A stretch of 64,000 nt of DNA. Origin: Lachnospiraceae bacterium. GTDB taxonomy: Bacteria; Bacillota; Clostridia; Lachnospirales; Lachnospiraceae. Below are positions 32,106 through 43,324 of the stretch, piece after piece. Each line of letters opens with the position of its first letter. The stretch's first letter is position 1. The notes under the pieces are model-generated. The model saw only the letters and a program-made list of their open reading frames with translations, had not been told where the DNA came from and made no database searches. A program made the translations under genes and the position numbers. The stretch is from positions 36,172-100,171 of the forward strand of contig JALEIR010000042.1 in assembly GCA_022769665.1 (NCBI GenBank). The letters run 5' to 3'.

Positions 32106-32606
32106 TTAATCATTAAATACCTTTCTGGGTGCTGCATTCTTCATGACCTTAATCATTTCCGGAGAAGGGCTGAGAATCAGTTTCTCTCCGCCTTCGTAAT
32201 ACATTGCATAGCGCAAATCAGGCTTGTCTTCGTATCCGATGCTAAAATCCTTTTCCTTAACGTTGCGGTTCCTGTAGTTATCCAGGTGATAGCTCTTAAT
32301 CGGTGCAAGGATTTCCATTCTGTCCAGCTGGTAAACGGCAACTCTTTTTCTCTTGGTCTTTGCCATTACCTTGTCGATAGTCAGTTCCTTATCCAGATAA
32401 AGATACTCATATTCCAAATCCGTAAACATATTGACAAAATATGCACCTACACCGGCGGCCACTGCCAGCAGCAAAGCGATGACATTCATGGTCAAAGCCA
32501 TCAGAATCACCATAATGACCGTTACCACAATCAAAAAATACTTGCCGAATTTTCCCAAAGCGGAAGATTTTGCCTTCACAAGACATTCTACATAAGCGTC
32601 ACTCAT
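32106..32606 (-). CDS. DUF6106-like small membrane protein
   Basis: Two TM segments then YEYLYLDKELTIDKVMAKTKRKRV. Confidence 0.6.
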   Translation of the reverse strand: MSDAYVECLVKAKSSALGKFGKYFLIVVTVIMVILMALTMNVIALLLAVAAGVGAYFVNMFTDLEYEYLYLDKELTIDKVMAKTKRKRVAVYQLDRMEILAPIKSYHLDNYRNRNVKEKDFSIGYEDKPDLRYAMYYEGGEKLILSPSPEMIKVMKNAAPRKVFND

Positions 32607-32889
32607 TTTCGATTTCCTTTTCTTTCCATATACTCGCAGGAAACCTGTGTGCCGCTTTAAAACGCCGCCCGGTTTTCCTTTGCGTTATAATATATTACAT
32701 GATAGCTCAACTTTCGGCAAGTTGCAAGAGCGGCTTGTCAAATCCGACATTTTTTATTCTTTTTTTAGAATCCGGTAAGACAGGGTTCATTGACAAGTTT
32801 TTTCCCCCCTCGTATTATAGAATATATCAGTGCAGTGTGCATAAGAACGGTGCGGGCTGATTGCTACAAACAGAAAGGTGGATATATTC

Positions 32890-33639
32890 ATGCCGGTCAT
32901 GGATGAATTTAAAGAAGAACGGGAAGCTCTGAAACACGGGACTCCAAAACAGAAGCTGGCTTACTTTTGGGATTATTACAAGTGGTATGTCATCGGAGGT
33001 GCGGCAGCTGTCGCATTTATTGTCTCAATGATTTACCAGATGGTAACCAGAAAAGAAACTGCATTTTACGCTTTAATGCTGAACGGAACGGAATATAATT
33101 TTATGGAAGACACTTCTGGTAACACCGCCGCTTTTGCAGAATATGCAGGGATTGACGAAAATAAATATCAGATTTTGTATGATACTTCCGTACAGATTGG
33201 CACAGAGGCCGGTGACGATTACGATTCCAGCCAGAAACTAATGGTCTATATTGCTGCAGGAGAGCTTGATGTCATGGTCTCAGATGCGGACTCCCTGACA
33301 AAATATGCTTACCGGGAAAACTTTAAGGACTTAAGGGATTTTCTTTCGGAAGAGCAGCTGGAAAAATATCAGGACTCCTTCTATTATATCGACAACGCTG
33401 TGGTCAAAGAATTGGACGCAGCAAACGAGGCATATGATTTTGACTACGTTCCCGATTACGGTGATCCTCATCACCCGGAAGAAATGGAAGAGCCCATTCC
33501 CACCGGAATCTTTGTAAATGAGGATTGTCCTCTGCTAAAGGATTATTTCTTCCGTGGAGAGGATGTTGCAGTCAGTGTACTGATTAATACCGAAAGACCT
33601 GAACTTGCATCCTGCTTTATTGATTTTCTCATGCAATAA
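32890..33639 (+). CDS. Membrane-anchored protein, unknown
   Basis: TTGACA-17-TATTAT promoter upstream; MPVMDEFKEERE..WYVIGGAAAVAFIVSMIYQMV TM. Confidence 0.7.
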   Translation: MPVMDEFKEEREALKHGTPKQKLAYFWDYYKWYVIGGAAAVAFIVSMIYQMVTRKETAFYALMLNGTEYNFMEDTSGNTAAFAEYAGIDENKYQILYDTSVQIGTEAGDDYDSSQKLMVYIAAGELDVMVSDADSLTKYAYRENFKDLRDFLSEEQLEKYQDSFYYIDNAVVKELDAANEAYDFDYVPDYGDPHHPEEMEEPIPTGIFVNEDCPLLKDYFFRGEDVAVSVLINTERPELASCFIDFLMQ

Positions 33640-33647
33640 CAGACGAC

Positions 33648-33677
33648 AAATGGCTTCGGAGTTTTCCGAAGCCATTT
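33648..33677. terminator. Convergent bidirectional terminator
   Basis: AAATGGCTTCGGA / TCCGAAGCCATTT. Confidence 0.85.
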
Positions 33678-33683
33678 CCTTGT

Positions 33684-35114
33684 TTACAACAACTCTTTCA
33701 GTATCTGATTGACACTCGCCGGGTCCGCCTTACCTTTCATAGCCTTCATCGTCTGACCCACCAGGAAACCGATGGCCTTCTCCTTACCGCCCCGGTAGTC
33801 CTCAACGGACTGGGGATTTGCTGCTATAACCTCCTCGACAGTCTTTCGCAGCGCGCCCTCATCGCTCACTGTTTTCAGACCCTTTTCTTCCACATACTTC
33901 TCCGGGTCGACATCCTCTTCAAACATTACCTCAAAAACTTCCTTTGCAACCGTGGAATTAATTGCCTTGCTCTCTGTCAGGGCAATGAGTTTTGCCAGAT
34001 GCTCCGGTGAAAAACGGACATCCTCCGGGTCAAGCTCCTTTTCCTTTAAAATTCTCAGGGTCTCCCCCATCAGCCAGTTGGATACCTTCTTGGGCTGTGC
34101 TCCCAACGCAACAGTCTCCTCAAAAATATCCGCCATATGCTTGGTTCCGGTAATAATGTCAATATCATAGTCGGGTATGTCAAATTCTTCCTTGTACCTT
34201 TTCATCTTCTCGGTACGGAATTCCGGCTGTCTGCTCTTAATCTCCTCAAGGAACTCTTCGCTGATGCTCACCGGCACCAAATCAGGGTCCGGGAAATAAC
34301 GATAGTCCTGAGCGTCCTCCTTGGAACGCATGGCATAAGAAGTTTCCTTCGCATCGTCCCAACGACGCGTTTCCTGTATCACAGCCTCGCCCGATTCCAA
34401 CAGGTCAATCTGACGGTTTTTCTCCCCCTCAATTGCCGCCGCAATGGAACGGAAGGAATTCAGGTTTTTCATTTCGGTCCGAGTACCGAATTCTTTTTCA
34501 CCCACCGGTCTGACAGACAGATTGACATCTGCTCTCATGGATCCTTCCTGCAGTTTACAGTCGCTGGCTCCCAGATACTGTATAATCAGACGCAGCTTCT
34601 CTAAATAAGCAATAACCTCCTCCGCACTTCGCATGTCCGGCTCGGATACAATTTCAATCAACGGTACACCGGAGCGATTGTAATCTACCAGCGTACAGTC
34701 TTCCCATTCATCGTGAATCAGCTTACCGGCATCCTCTTCCATATGAATCTCATGGATACCAACCTTTTTGGAGCCTTCCTTCGTTTCGATCTCTACATAA
34801 CCGTTCCTGCAGATAGGAAGATAGAGCTGTGAAATCTGATAATTTTGAGGATTATCGGGATAAAAATAATTCTTCCTGTCAAATTTACAGTAACGTGTAA
34901 TTTCACAATTTGTAGCAAGTCCCACGGCAACAGCATGCTCCAGTACCTTCTTATTGAGCACGGGAAGCGAGCCCGGCATGCCGGTACATACAGGGCAGGT
35001 ATGAGAATTGGGACGCCCCCCGAAGGCAGTGGAACAGCCGCAGAAAATTTTCGTCTTTGTGGCAAGTTCAACGTGAACCTCCAGACCGATGACGGTTTCA
35101 TATTCTTTTGCCAT
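33684..35114 (-). CDS. gatB: Asp/Glu-tRNA amidotransferase subunit B
   Basis: YETVIGLEVHVELATKTKIFCGCSTAFGG. Confidence 0.97.
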   Translation of the reverse strand: MAKEYETVIGLEVHVELATKTKIFCGCSTAFGGRPNSHTCPVCTGMPGSLPVLNKKVLEHAVAVGLATNCEITRYCKFDRKNYFYPDNPQNYQISQLYLPICRNGYVEIETKEGSKKVGIHEIHMEEDAGKLIHDEWEDCTLVDYNRSGVPLIEIVSEPDMRSAEEVIAYLEKLRLIIQYLGASDCKLQEGSMRADVNLSVRPVGEKEFGTRTEMKNLNSFRSIAAAIEGEKNRQIDLLESGEAVIQETRRWDDAKETSYAMRSKEDAQDYRYFPDPDLVPVSISEEFLEEIKSRQPEFRTEKMKRYKEEFDIPDYDIDIITGTKHMADIFEETVALGAQPKKVSNWLMGETLRILKEKELDPEDVRFSPEHLAKLIALTESKAINSTVAKEVFEVMFEEDVDPEKYVEEKGLKTVSDEGALRKTVEEVIAANPQSVEDYRGGKEKAIGFLVGQTMKAMKGKADPASVNQILKELL

Positions 35115-36569
35115 CTATTTGCCCTCCTTTGCACATTGCTCGTACGTGTAGGCTGTCTGAATCAGCTTTTTCTCCCGAAAGCAGTCCCCGATCAACTGTA
35201 ATCCGATGGGAAGGCCTTTGCTGTCTGTACCGCAAGGTACGCTGATACCCGGCAATCCTGCCAGATTTACAGAGATTGTATAAATATCTCCCAGATACAT
35301 TTTTATCGGATCAGCCAGACTTTTCCCAAGCTCCGGTGCTGTTGTGGGAGCTACCGGTCCCAGGATGCAGTCATATTTTGCAAAGGCATCGTCAAAAGCT
35401 TTCTTAATCATGGCTTTCACGCGCAGAGCCTTCAGATAGTAGGCATCATAATAGCCGGAACTCAACACAAAACTTCCAAGCATAATACGACGTTTCACTT
35501 CGGGTCCAAAGCCCCGGGAACGTGTCTTTTTATACATCTGATGAAGTCCTTCCGCATCCTTTGCCCTGTATCCGTACTTGATTCCGTCGAACCGCTCCAG
35601 ATTGGAACTGGCTTCCGCAGCTGCGATTGTATAGTAAGTGGGAATTGCATATTCCACAAGGCTTAAGTCAAATTCTTCCACCACGGCGCCGTTTGATCTC
35701 AACAGCTCTGCTGCCGCAAGAACTTTGTCCCGCACCTCGCTGTCAAGCCCTTCTCCGAAATAGTCACGGGGAATACCGATACGCATCCCCTTCACATCCT
35801 TTACCAAAGCGGAAGAAAAATCTGTATCCTTCCTTTCGACAGAAGTAGAATCCTTTTTATCGTGCGAGGAAATGGCTTCCAGAACCACAGCACAATCTTC
35901 CACCGTTTTTGTAAGTGGTCCAATCTGATCCAGCGAGGAACCGTAAGCAATCAATCCGTAGCGGGATACCGTTCCGTAGGTGGGCTTCATCCCCACAACG
36001 CCGCAATAGGAAGCAGGCTGTCTGATAGAACCGCCGGTATCTGACCCAAGTGCGAAATAGCATTCCTCCGCTGCCACGGCTGCCGCAGAACCGCCGGAAG
36101 AACCGCCCGGCACATGCTCCGGATTTCTGGGATTCTTTGTCACTCCATAGGCTGAAGTTTCCGTAGTAGAACCCATGGCAAATTCATCCATGTTGGTTTT
36201 ACCGATAACCACCGCTCCTGCCTTCTCTAACCGTAACACAGCCTCCGCGGAAAATGTCGGCACGAAATTCTCCAGAATTTTTGAGGAACAGGTAGTAAGC
36301 AGTCCTTCGGTACACATATTGTCCTTTATTGCAACGGGAACTCCCGCAAGCGGTCCCGTCAGTTCACCCGTATCTATTTTCAGCTGTACCTCTTTCGCCT
36401 TTGCAAGAGCTTTATCCCGTGCCACAGTGACATAGCAGTTATATAGTTCGTCTGTCTTTTCTATCTGTGCCAGCACGGCTTCCATAGCCTCCACAGCTGT
36501 AGTCTTCCCGGCACGAATGGCCCTGCCCAGTTCAACGGCACTCAAGTGCAAAATTTCAGTCCTATCCAT
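35115..36569 (-). CDS. gatA: Asp/Glu-tRNA amidotransferase subunit A
   Basis: VPVAIKDNMCTEG; GGSSGGSAAAVAA; SDTGGSIRQPA. Confidence 0.97.
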   Translation of the reverse strand: MDRTEILHLSAVELGRAIRAGKTTAVEAMEAVLAQIEKTDELYNCYVTVARDKALAKAKEVQLKIDTGELTGPLAGVPVAIKDNMCTEGLLTTCSSKILENFVPTFSAEAVLRLEKAGAVVIGKTNMDEFAMGSTTETSAYGVTKNPRNPEHVPGGSSGGSAAAVAAEECYFALGSDTGGSIRQPASYCGVVGMKPTYGTVSRYGLIAYGSSLDQIGPLTKTVEDCAVVLEAISSHDKKDSTSVERKDTDFSSALVKDVKGMRIGIPRDYFGEGLDSEVRDKVLAAAELLRSNGAVVEEFDLSLVEYAIPTYYTIAAAEASSNLERFDGIKYGYRAKDAEGLHQMYKKTRSRGFGPEVKRRIMLGSFVLSSGYYDAYYLKALRVKAMIKKAFDDAFAKYDCILGPVAPTTAPELGKSLADPIKMYLGDIYTISVNLAGLPGISVPCGTDSKGLPIGLQLIGDCFREKKLIQTAYTYEQCAKEGK

Positions 36570-36623
36570 ATTCTCCTCCATTAACCCTCGGTATTTGTCC
36601 GGAATGAATGGCTCCTTTTTTAG

Positions 36624-36923
36624 TTATTCTTTATCGAAAGTGCGGGGAACCACAAACATGTTGTCTTTCTCTTCCGGTGCATTCTGCAACGTCTTGTCAC
36701 TCTCATCCCCGTTTGTCACAACATCCTCCCGGAATACATTCTGTACCGGGAAAACATGAGACATGGGTTCTACAGCCGATGTGTCCAGCTCATTGAGCTT
36801 GTCTATATAATCCAGCATCCGGCCCATATCCTTTTTTGCCGCTTCCCGCTCCTCATCGGACAACTCCAGCTTTGCAAGAATACCAACATATTCTATTGTC
36901 TCGTCATCAATGATATTTGCCAT
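36624..36923 (-). CDS. gatC: Asp/Glu-tRNA amidotransferase subunit C
   Basis: VGILAKLELSDEEREAAKKDMGRMLDYIDKLNELDTS; GGAGG SD before MANI. Confidence 0.95.
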   Translation of the reverse strand: MANIIDDETIEYVGILAKLELSDEEREAAKKDMGRMLDYIDKLNELDTSAVEPMSHVFPVQNVFREDVVTNGDESDKTLQNAPEEKDNMFVVPRTFDKE

Positions 36924-36937
36924 AAATTCCTCCACTA

Positions 36938-38689
36938 TTAGTCTCTCACTTTAATGTGTACTTCCCTCAGCTGCTGCTCTGTGACATCACCCGGCGCACC
37001 GCACATCAAATCCTGGGCGGAACCGCTCATGGGGAAAGCAATCACCTCACGTATGTTTTCTTCACCCCGAAGAAGCATCAGCATACGGTCCACGCCGGGA
37101 GCCATTCCGGCATGAGGCGGTGCACCGAACTGGAATGCCTGATACAGGGCACCGAACTTCTCCTTCAATGTCTCCTCATCATATCCCGCCAATGCAAAAG
37201 CTTTCACCATAATATTCATGTCATGGTTTCTTACTGCGCCGGAAGACAATTCTATACCGTTGCAGACAATATCATACTGATATGCCAATATATCCAGCGG
37301 GTTTTGGGTTTCCAGGGCTTCCAATCCGCCCTGCGGCATGGAAAAGGGATTATGGGTAAATCCCAACTTCTTTGTCTCCGGATCAATCTCATACATAGGG
37401 AAGTCATTGACATAGCAGAAGCGAAAAGCATTCTTCTCTGTCAGATTCAGTTTCTCACCCAGCTCATTACGAATCTTTCCGGCGTAAAAGCAAGCTCTTT
37501 CCTCCTTGTCGGCAATAAAGAAAATGGTATCGCCCGGCTTAAGTCCCGCAAGCTCACGAAGTTCACTCTTCAACTCCTCAGGAATAAATTTATCAATAGG
37601 TCCCTTATAGGAAAGGTCTTCCGCCACTTCAAGATAACCGAGACCTCCCATGCCCAAGCCTGTAGCAAAGGACAGCAGTTTTTCATGAAATCCCTTGCTC
37701 ATTTCCTCGTGCACTTTAATCGCCCGGACGGTTCTGCCCAGGAAGGGCTTAAAGGTACATTTCTGGAAGAAATCCGTCAAATCCATGATACGCAACGGAT
37801 TTCGCAAATCGGGCTTATCACAACCAAACTCCAGCATTGCCTGCTTATAGCTGATAATAGGATATGGCGCCTGCGTTACTGCTGCTCCCTCCGGCGCAAA
37901 CTTTTCAAAGGTGGCGGAGAGAACCTCCTCCCCAACCCGGAACACATCCTCCTGTGTGGCAAAGCTCATCTCAAAATCCAACTGGTAAAACTCCCCGGGA
38001 GAACGGTCTGCTCTCGCATCTTCATCCCTGAAGCAGGGAGCAATCTGAAAGTACTTATCGATTCCCGAAGCCATCAGCAACTGCTTATACTGCTGAGGGG
38101 CCTGAGGAAGCGCATAAAACTTTCCTTTATATTTTCTGGAAGGCACAATATAGTCTCTCGCACCTTCGGGAGAAGATGCACACAGTATGGGGGTCTGGAT
38201 TTCCACAAAGCCCATCTCGGTCATCTTTTGACGGAGGAATGCAATTACCTGCGAACGAAACAGAATATTGTCTCTAACCTTGGCATTTCTCAAATCCAGA
38301 TAACGGTATTTCAACCGGATATCCTCTCTTGTCTCCTTTGATGTCATAATCTCAAAGGGAAGCTGCTGATATACCTTGCCCAATACGGTAATTTCCCGGG
38401 CATCCAGTTCAATGGTTCCCGTCGGTATCTTTGGATTGTAAGTCTCCTCATCGCGCTTTTCCACTTCCCCAAAAACAGAAATACAGGTTTCCTTTGTCAG
38501 TCCTTTCAGCATTCCCTCTTTCCGGATAACCACCTGAAGAACGCCGTACATATCCCGCAGGTCAACAAAGGAAACTCCTCCGTGATCGCGAATATTCTCC
38601 ACCCAGCCCGCTACCCGCAGGGTCTGTCCGATATACTGCTCTCCGATTTCTTTTACCGTCAGGTCTCTGTAACAGTTTTTCATTTCCAT
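36938..38689 (-). CDS. aspS: Aspartyl-tRNA synthetase (bacterial type)
   Basis: VRVAGWVENIRDHGGVSFVDLRDMYG; FRDEDARADRSPGEFYQLDFEMSF; start at MEMKNC. Confidence 0.95.
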   Translation of the reverse strand: MEMKNCYRDLTVKEIGEQYIGQTLRVAGWVENIRDHGGVSFVDLRDMYGVLQVVIRKEGMLKGLTKETCISVFGEVEKRDEETYNPKIPTGTIELDAREITVLGKVYQQLPFEIMTSKETREDIRLKYRYLDLRNAKVRDNILFRSQVIAFLRQKMTEMGFVEIQTPILCASSPEGARDYIVPSRKYKGKFYALPQAPQQYKQLLMASGIDKYFQIAPCFRDEDARADRSPGEFYQLDFEMSFATQEDVFRVGEEVLSATFEKFAPEGAAVTQAPYPIISYKQAMLEFGCDKPDLRNPLRIMDLTDFFQKCTFKPFLGRTVRAIKVHEEMSKGFHEKLLSFATGLGMGGLGYLEVAEDLSYKGPIDKFIPEELKSELRELAGLKPGDTIFFIADKEERACFYAGKIRNELGEKLNLTEKNAFRFCYVNDFPMYEIDPETKKLGFTHNPFSMPQGGLEALETQNPLDILAYQYDIVCNGIELSSGAVRNHDMNIMVKAFALAGYDEETLKEKFGALYQAFQFGAPPHAGMAPGVDRMLMLLRGEENIREVIAFPMSGSAQDLMCGAPGDVTEQQLREVHIKVRD

Positions 38690-38714
38690 AATGTACCCTT
38701 TCCGTGCCTCCCGC

Positions 38715-39020
38715 ACAACTGTGATGTCTTGCGTTCCGAGAACATAGAAAGGTCCCGGAACACAGTTTCCTGCATTCCGGGACGAATAATCATTTATATT
38801 ATCCGCGGTACCACCCGCATTGACAGCCGAGCCTTCCAACAAAGGCTTTCTTCGGCTAGTCCACTCTTGTGCTTAACGCGCACTTACGTGCTGACCTAAT
38901 CAGAATCCCTTTTCAACCAGCCTGCTCCGGAGTGTTCCCTGTGCCGGTTCCCACTGACAGCGCTTTCAGTCGGTGACGCCGTCTTCCTGTTGCTTTTCCC
39001 GGTAAGAGTCTCTTTCATCG
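38715..39020 (-). ncRNA. T-box leader of the aspS-gatCAB operon
   Basis: Minus AATGCGGGTGGTACCGCGG T-box/antiterminator plus terminator GTCCCGGAA..TTCCGGGAC (38752-38783); Stem I region with GGGAACACTCCGGAGCAG. Confidence 0.92.
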
Positions 39021-39097
39021 CATTTTTAATATGGGAGTAATGTTACCATACTCTTTAACACTTTGCAATACTAAATTGAAATTTATATTCAATTTCT

Positions 39098-40318
39098 TTA
39101 TAACTGCAGACCCTTTATTCTGTCCACAGCTTCCACCGTATTCTCATAACTTCCGAATGCAGTCAGGCGGAAATAGGTCTCACCGCTGGGGCCGAAACCG
39201 GAACCGGGTGTCCCCACCACATTAACGTTTTCCAGCAAATAATCAAAGAATTCCCAACTGGTCATTCCGTTCGGCGCTTTCAACCAGATATAGGGAGCAT
39301 TTACGCCACCGGAAACCGTAAAGCCTGCCTCTTTCAGTCCGTTACAGATATAGTGGGCATTATTCATATAATATGCCACCTGTGCTTTTAACTGTTCCTT
39401 GCCCGCCTCAGAATAGACAGCCTCTCCGGCCCGCTGTACAATATAAGGTGCTCCGTTGTACTTTGTTCCATGTCTTCTCGCCCAAAGAGAATGCAGCGCA
39501 ACATCTCCGCATTTCAAATCCTTTGGTACAACGGTAAAGCCCAGACGCACACCGGTGAACCCTGCATTTTTTGAGAAGGAACGAAGCTCAATTGCGCAGG
39601 TTCTTGCACCCTCACACTCATAAATGCTGTGAGGTACATTTTCTTCGGATATGTAAGCCTCATACGCCGCATCATAAATAATCACGGCTCCGATCTTATT
39701 GGCATAATCCACCCACTCCTGAAGCTGTGCCTTGGTGATGGTAGCACCGGTAGGATTGTTGGGGAAGCAAAGATAAATCATATCCGGGGTTTCCTTCGGA
39801 AGTTCCGGGGCAAAATTATTTTCTGCCGTACAAGGCATATAAATCACATCGCTCCAGGTCTCCTTTACCTTATCATAGGTTCCCGTTCTGCCTGCCATTA
39901 CGTTGGAATCCACATAAACGGGATAAACAGGGTCGCACACTGCAATTCTGTTATCCAGGCTGAATATCTCCTGAATATTACCGGAATCGCATTTTGCGCC
40001 GTCGGACACAAAAATTTCGTCTGCTGAAATATCACAGCCTCTTGCCTTATAATCATTATCCGCAATTGCATTTCTCAAGAATTCATAACCCAAATCAGGG
40101 GCATATCCTCGGAACGTCTCCGCTTTACCCATCTCATCCACCGCACTGTGCATTGCGTCGATAATTGCCGGTACAAGAGGCTGCGTTACGTCTCCGATAC
40201 CCAGGCGGATGATTTTTTTGTCGGGATGTGCAGCGCTGTAAGCGTTGACCTTCTTTCCGATGGTTGAAAACAAATAGCTTCCGGGAAGTTTTAAATAATT
40301 TTCGTTTATTCTGAACAT
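39098..40318 (-). CDS. dapL: LL-diaminopimelate aminotransferase
   Basis: [52 protein letters not shown]. Confidence 0.95.
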   Translation of the reverse strand: MFRINENYLKLPGSYLFSTIGKKVNAYSAAHPDKKIIRLGIGDVTQPLVPAIIDAMHSAVDEMGKAETFRGYAPDLGYEFLRNAIADNDYKARGCDISADEIFVSDGAKCDSGNIQEIFSLDNRIAVCDPVYPVYVDSNVMAGRTGTYDKVKETWSDVIYMPCTAENNFAPELPKETPDMIYLCFPNNPTGATITKAQLQEWVDYANKIGAVIIYDAAYEAYISEENVPHSIYECEGARTCAIELRSFSKNAGFTGVRLGFTVVPKDLKCGDVALHSLWARRHGTKYNGAPYIVQRAGEAVYSEAGKEQLKAQVAYYMNNAHYICNGLKEAGFTVSGGVNAPYIWLKAPNGMTSWEFFDYLLENVNVVGTPGSGFGPSGETYFRLTAFGSYENTVEAVDRIKGLQL

Positions 40319-41178
40319 AGCTCAATCTCTCCTTCAAATACTGTAGTGGCAGGTCCCGTCATATATACGATATTTTTCTCCCTGTCCCATTCAATCAGCA
40401 GTTCTCCGCCCAGCAGCTTAACCGTAACTTTGCAGTCCGTCAATCCGTTCAGCACACACGCCACTGCTGTGGCACAGCAGCCTGTTCCGCACGCCAGTGT
40501 TTCCCCGGTACCTCTCTCCCAGACGCGCATGAATACATTCTGCCTGTCAATGACTTCCACGAACTCCGTATTAACCCTCTCGGGAAATCTCACGTGATTT
40601 TCAAAAAGCGGTCCTATCTGTTCCAGCTTCATATCCGCCACACCCTCCGCAAAGACCACTGCATGTGGGTTTCCCATGGAGACACAAGTCATCCTGTATT
40701 CCTCATCCTCCACAAAGATAGGCTGATTCACAACCGTTTCGCCTTCCGCCAGCACGGGAATTTTGTCCGGTTCCAGAATCGGGCTTCCCATATTGACCCG
40801 AACCAGTTTCACTTTCCCCCGGTCTCCGGGCAACTGAGGATTCCTTTCCACCGTCAGGTCCAGATACTTGACACTGCCGGCGCTGATAACCGAAATATGC
40901 TCTGCATCCGTCAGACCTTTATCATAAACGAACTTTGCCACGCACCTGATTCCGTTTCCGCACATCTGTGCACGGGTACCGTCTGCATTATACATTTCCA
41001 TCTCAAAATCAGCTTCCTTTGATGGATTGATAAAAATGACACCATCTCCTCCGATACCGAAATGTCTGTCACTCAACCGCCTGACCAGCTCCGGTTTTTG
41101 CTCCGGGGAAATTGTCTCTTGAAAGCCATTGACATAAATATAATCATTCCCACAGCCATGCATTTTTGTAAACTTCAT
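40306..41178 (-). CDS. dapF: Diaminopimelate epimerase
   Basis: [37 protein letters not shown]. Confidence 0.97.
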   Translation of the reverse strand: MKFTKMHGCGNDYIYVNGFQETISPEQKPELVRRLSDRHFGIGGDGVIFINPSKEADFEMEMYNADGTRAQMCGNGIRCVAKFVYDKGLTDAEHISVISAGSVKYLDLTVERNPQLPGDRGKVKLVRVNMGSPILEPDKIPVLAEGETVVNQPIFVEDEEYRMTCVSMGNPHAVVFAEGVADMKLEQIGPLFENHVRFPERVNTEFVEVIDRQNVFMRVWERGTGETLACGTGCCATAVACVLNGLTDCKVTVKLLGGELLIEWDREKNIVYMTGPATTVFEGEIELCSE

Positions 41179-41208
41179 ATACACTCCTCCACCTCCTTGT
41201 CGGTAATA

Positions 41209-41757
41209 TCACTCCCGCATAATGGACAAAACCATCCACGCTGTCTCAACCAGATTCGTTCCGCTGTCCATACTGCACTTCTGCAGATATCTGTGAGCCT
41301 CTTCTTCCGTCATATGATTTCGTCCCATGAGAACCTCTTTTGCTTCCTTGATTGCCGCTTCCTCTTCCGCATTTCTGACCTTGGGCTTCAGTTTTGCCTT
41401 CCTGCGTCTGCGCTCCAGTCCCTCTGTTATCATTCCCACGGTGCTGATTAGGTCACCGACCTTCAAGGGCATGGAAAGGCAGACAATTCCGTTTCTTTCA
41501 CACTGGCTGAGCAGATGATCCGATGCCATCAGAAGCATTTCAAAACCGGCGGGAAGGCAGTCATACAATTCAGTATATACCATATCCATCAACTTGTAGC
41601 TGCAGACAATAATTCCATCATTTAAGCCATCGGATTGGCTGATTGCCTGCGCACCCGTAGTACAGACGCCGGTGACCGAAAAGCCGTTTCGCACCAGAAT
41701 ATTCTTGATATTCTTTGCATCCTCCAGCTTCGGTAATGCAACAATAATGTTTGTCAA
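41209..41757 (-). CDS. ANTAR-domain RNA-binding antiterminator (NitR-like)
   Basis: Receiver-like N-terminus; C-terminal EAIKEAKEVLMGRNHMTEEEAHRYLQKCSMDSGTNLVETAWMVL ANTAR motif; directly downstream of glnA. Confidence 0.85.
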   Translation of the reverse strand: MTNIIVALPKLEDAKNIKNILVRNGFSVTGVCTTGAQAISQSDGLNDGIIVCSYKLMDMVYTELYDCLPAGFEMLLMASDHLLSQCERNGIVCLSMPLKVGDLISTVGMITEGLERRRRKAKLKPKVRNAEEEAAIKEAKEVLMGRNHMTEEEAHRYLQKCSMDSGTNLVETAWMVLSIMRE

Positions 41758-41800
41758 ACGCCCACCTCCTTACTCCGTTATCTTGAAATAAGGAGACAGA

Positions 41801-43132
41801 CTAATATCTGTACAAATATTCCTGAATTTCCCATTCCGATACATGGGCCCGATATTTTTGCCACTCATTTTCCTTTGCGGCAATATAATTATAAGACACA
41901 TGCTCGCCCAATACATCCAAAATAAAGGAATCCTTTTTCAGCTCCTCCACCGCTTCCATTAAAGTTCCGGGAAGGCTTTCAATATGAAGTTCCTTTCTCT
42001 CCGCATCTGTCATATTGTAGATGTTGCAATCCACACTCTTCGGCGGTTCTATCCGGTTCAAAATTCCGTCCAGGCCGGCCTTCAGGCATACTGCAAGTGT
42101 CAGATACGGATTTGCCGCAGAATCCGGGCTTCTCAGTTCAATTCTGGTACCGGCACCACCTTCGGCAGGAATACGAATCAGTGGGCTTCTGTTTGTTGCA
42201 CTCCAGGCAATATATACCGGAGCCGCAAAACCGGGAACCAGTCTTTTATAGGAATTTACCAGCGGATTGGTGATTGCTGCCATTCCTTTGATATGTTTCA
42301 TAATTCCGCCGATAAAATAATATGCCTCCCTGCTTAAGCCGTTGGGATCGTTCCTGTCCTCAAAAATATTTTTTCCGTCCTTTCGCAGTGACATGTTTAT
42401 ATGCATGCCCGAACCGTTGACTCCGGATTTGGGCTTTGGCATAAAGGTCGCATGCAGTCCGTGGCGCTTGGCGATGGTTCGCACAGCAAGCTTAAAGGTC
42501 ATAATGTTATCTGCGGTGGCCAGCGCCTCATCATAGCGGAAATCAATTTCATGCTGGGCGGGAGCCATCTCGTGATGGGAGGCCTCAATAATCAGTCCCA
42601 TATCCTCCAACGTCATAACAATATCACGTCTTGCGTTTTCTCCTCCATCCAAAGGTCCTATGTCAAAATAACCGGCCTGTTCCAGAGTTTCCGTCGTCGG
42701 CATGGCATTTTCGTCTGTGTTAAACAGGAAAAACTCACATTCCGGTCCAACCTCGAAGGTATAACCCAGATCTGCCGCTTCTTTGATTGCTTTTTTCAAC
42801 ACTAATCTGGGATCTCCGTAAAAAGGACTTCCGTCCGGACGATGAACGTCACAAATCATTCTGGCAACCTTTCCCTGCTGAGGTCTCCAGGGAAAAATTT
42901 CCAGTGTTGACAAATCCGGATACAGATACATGTCCGACTCTTCAATTCCGACAAATCCGTCTATGGCGGATCCGTCAAACATACATTTGTTATCCAATGC
43001 CTTTTCCAACTGGTTTGCGGTTATTGCGATGTTTTTCAGGTTACCGAACATATCCGTAAACTGCAGACGGATAAACTCCACGTCCTCTTCTTCCACCAGC
43101 CTGATAACATCCTCTCTCGTATAGCTTTTCAT
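41801..43132 (-). CDS. glnA: Type I glutamine synthetase
   Basis: [46 protein letters not shown]. Confidence 0.97.
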   Translation of the reverse strand: MKSYTREDVIRLVEEEDVEFIRLQFTDMFGNLKNIAITANQLEKALDNKCMFDGSAIDGFVGIEESDMYLYPDLSTLEIFPWRPQQGKVARMICDVHRPDGSPFYGDPRLVLKKAIKEAADLGYTFEVGPECEFFLFNTDENAMPTTETLEQAGYFDIGPLDGGENARRDIVMTLEDMGLIIEASHHEMAPAQHEIDFRYDEALATADNIMTFKLAVRTIAKRHGLHATFMPKPKSGVNGSGMHINMSLRKDGKNIFEDRNDPNGLSREAYYFIGGIMKHIKGMAAITNPLVNSYKRLVPGFAAPVYIAWSATNRSPLIRIPAEGGAGTRIELRSPDSAANPYLTLAVCLKAGLDGILNRIEPPKSVDCNIYNMTDAERKELHIESLPGTLMEAVEELKKDSFILDVLGEHVSYNYIAAKENEWQKYRAHVSEWEIQEYLYRY

Positions 43133-43156
43133 ATCTTTCCTCCAATCCCTGATACA

Positions 43157-43200
43157 TTAAAAAAGGGCAGTCCTATCCCAAAATAGAACGCCCTTGTCCT
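43157..43200 (-). promoter_or_regulatory. glnA leader: terminator with overlapping hexaloop hairpin (candidate ANTAR target)
   Basis: Minus AGGAC-AAGGGC-GUUCU hairpin overlaps AAGGGCGTTCTAT-TTTGGG-ATAGGACTGCCCTT-TTTT. Confidence 0.6.
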
Positions 43201-43206
43201 GAACAC

Positions 43207-43236
43207 ATCATAGCAACGGTAATGCCTACTTGTCAA
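43207..43236 (-). promoter_or_regulatory. glnA promoter
   Basis: TTGACA-18 nt-TATGAT. Confidence 0.65.
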
Positions 43237-43324
43237 TGACAAATCGTAACAGGACGCATAAACAGTCTTTCTCTCACATACTTATTATAAAGAAAAGTAT
43301 CTTGATGAATCAAGGGGAATATAA

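Noticed and set aside
36956-38341. 461-aa plus-strand ORF
   Set aside because: Antisense shadow of aspS; no recognisable protein motifs.
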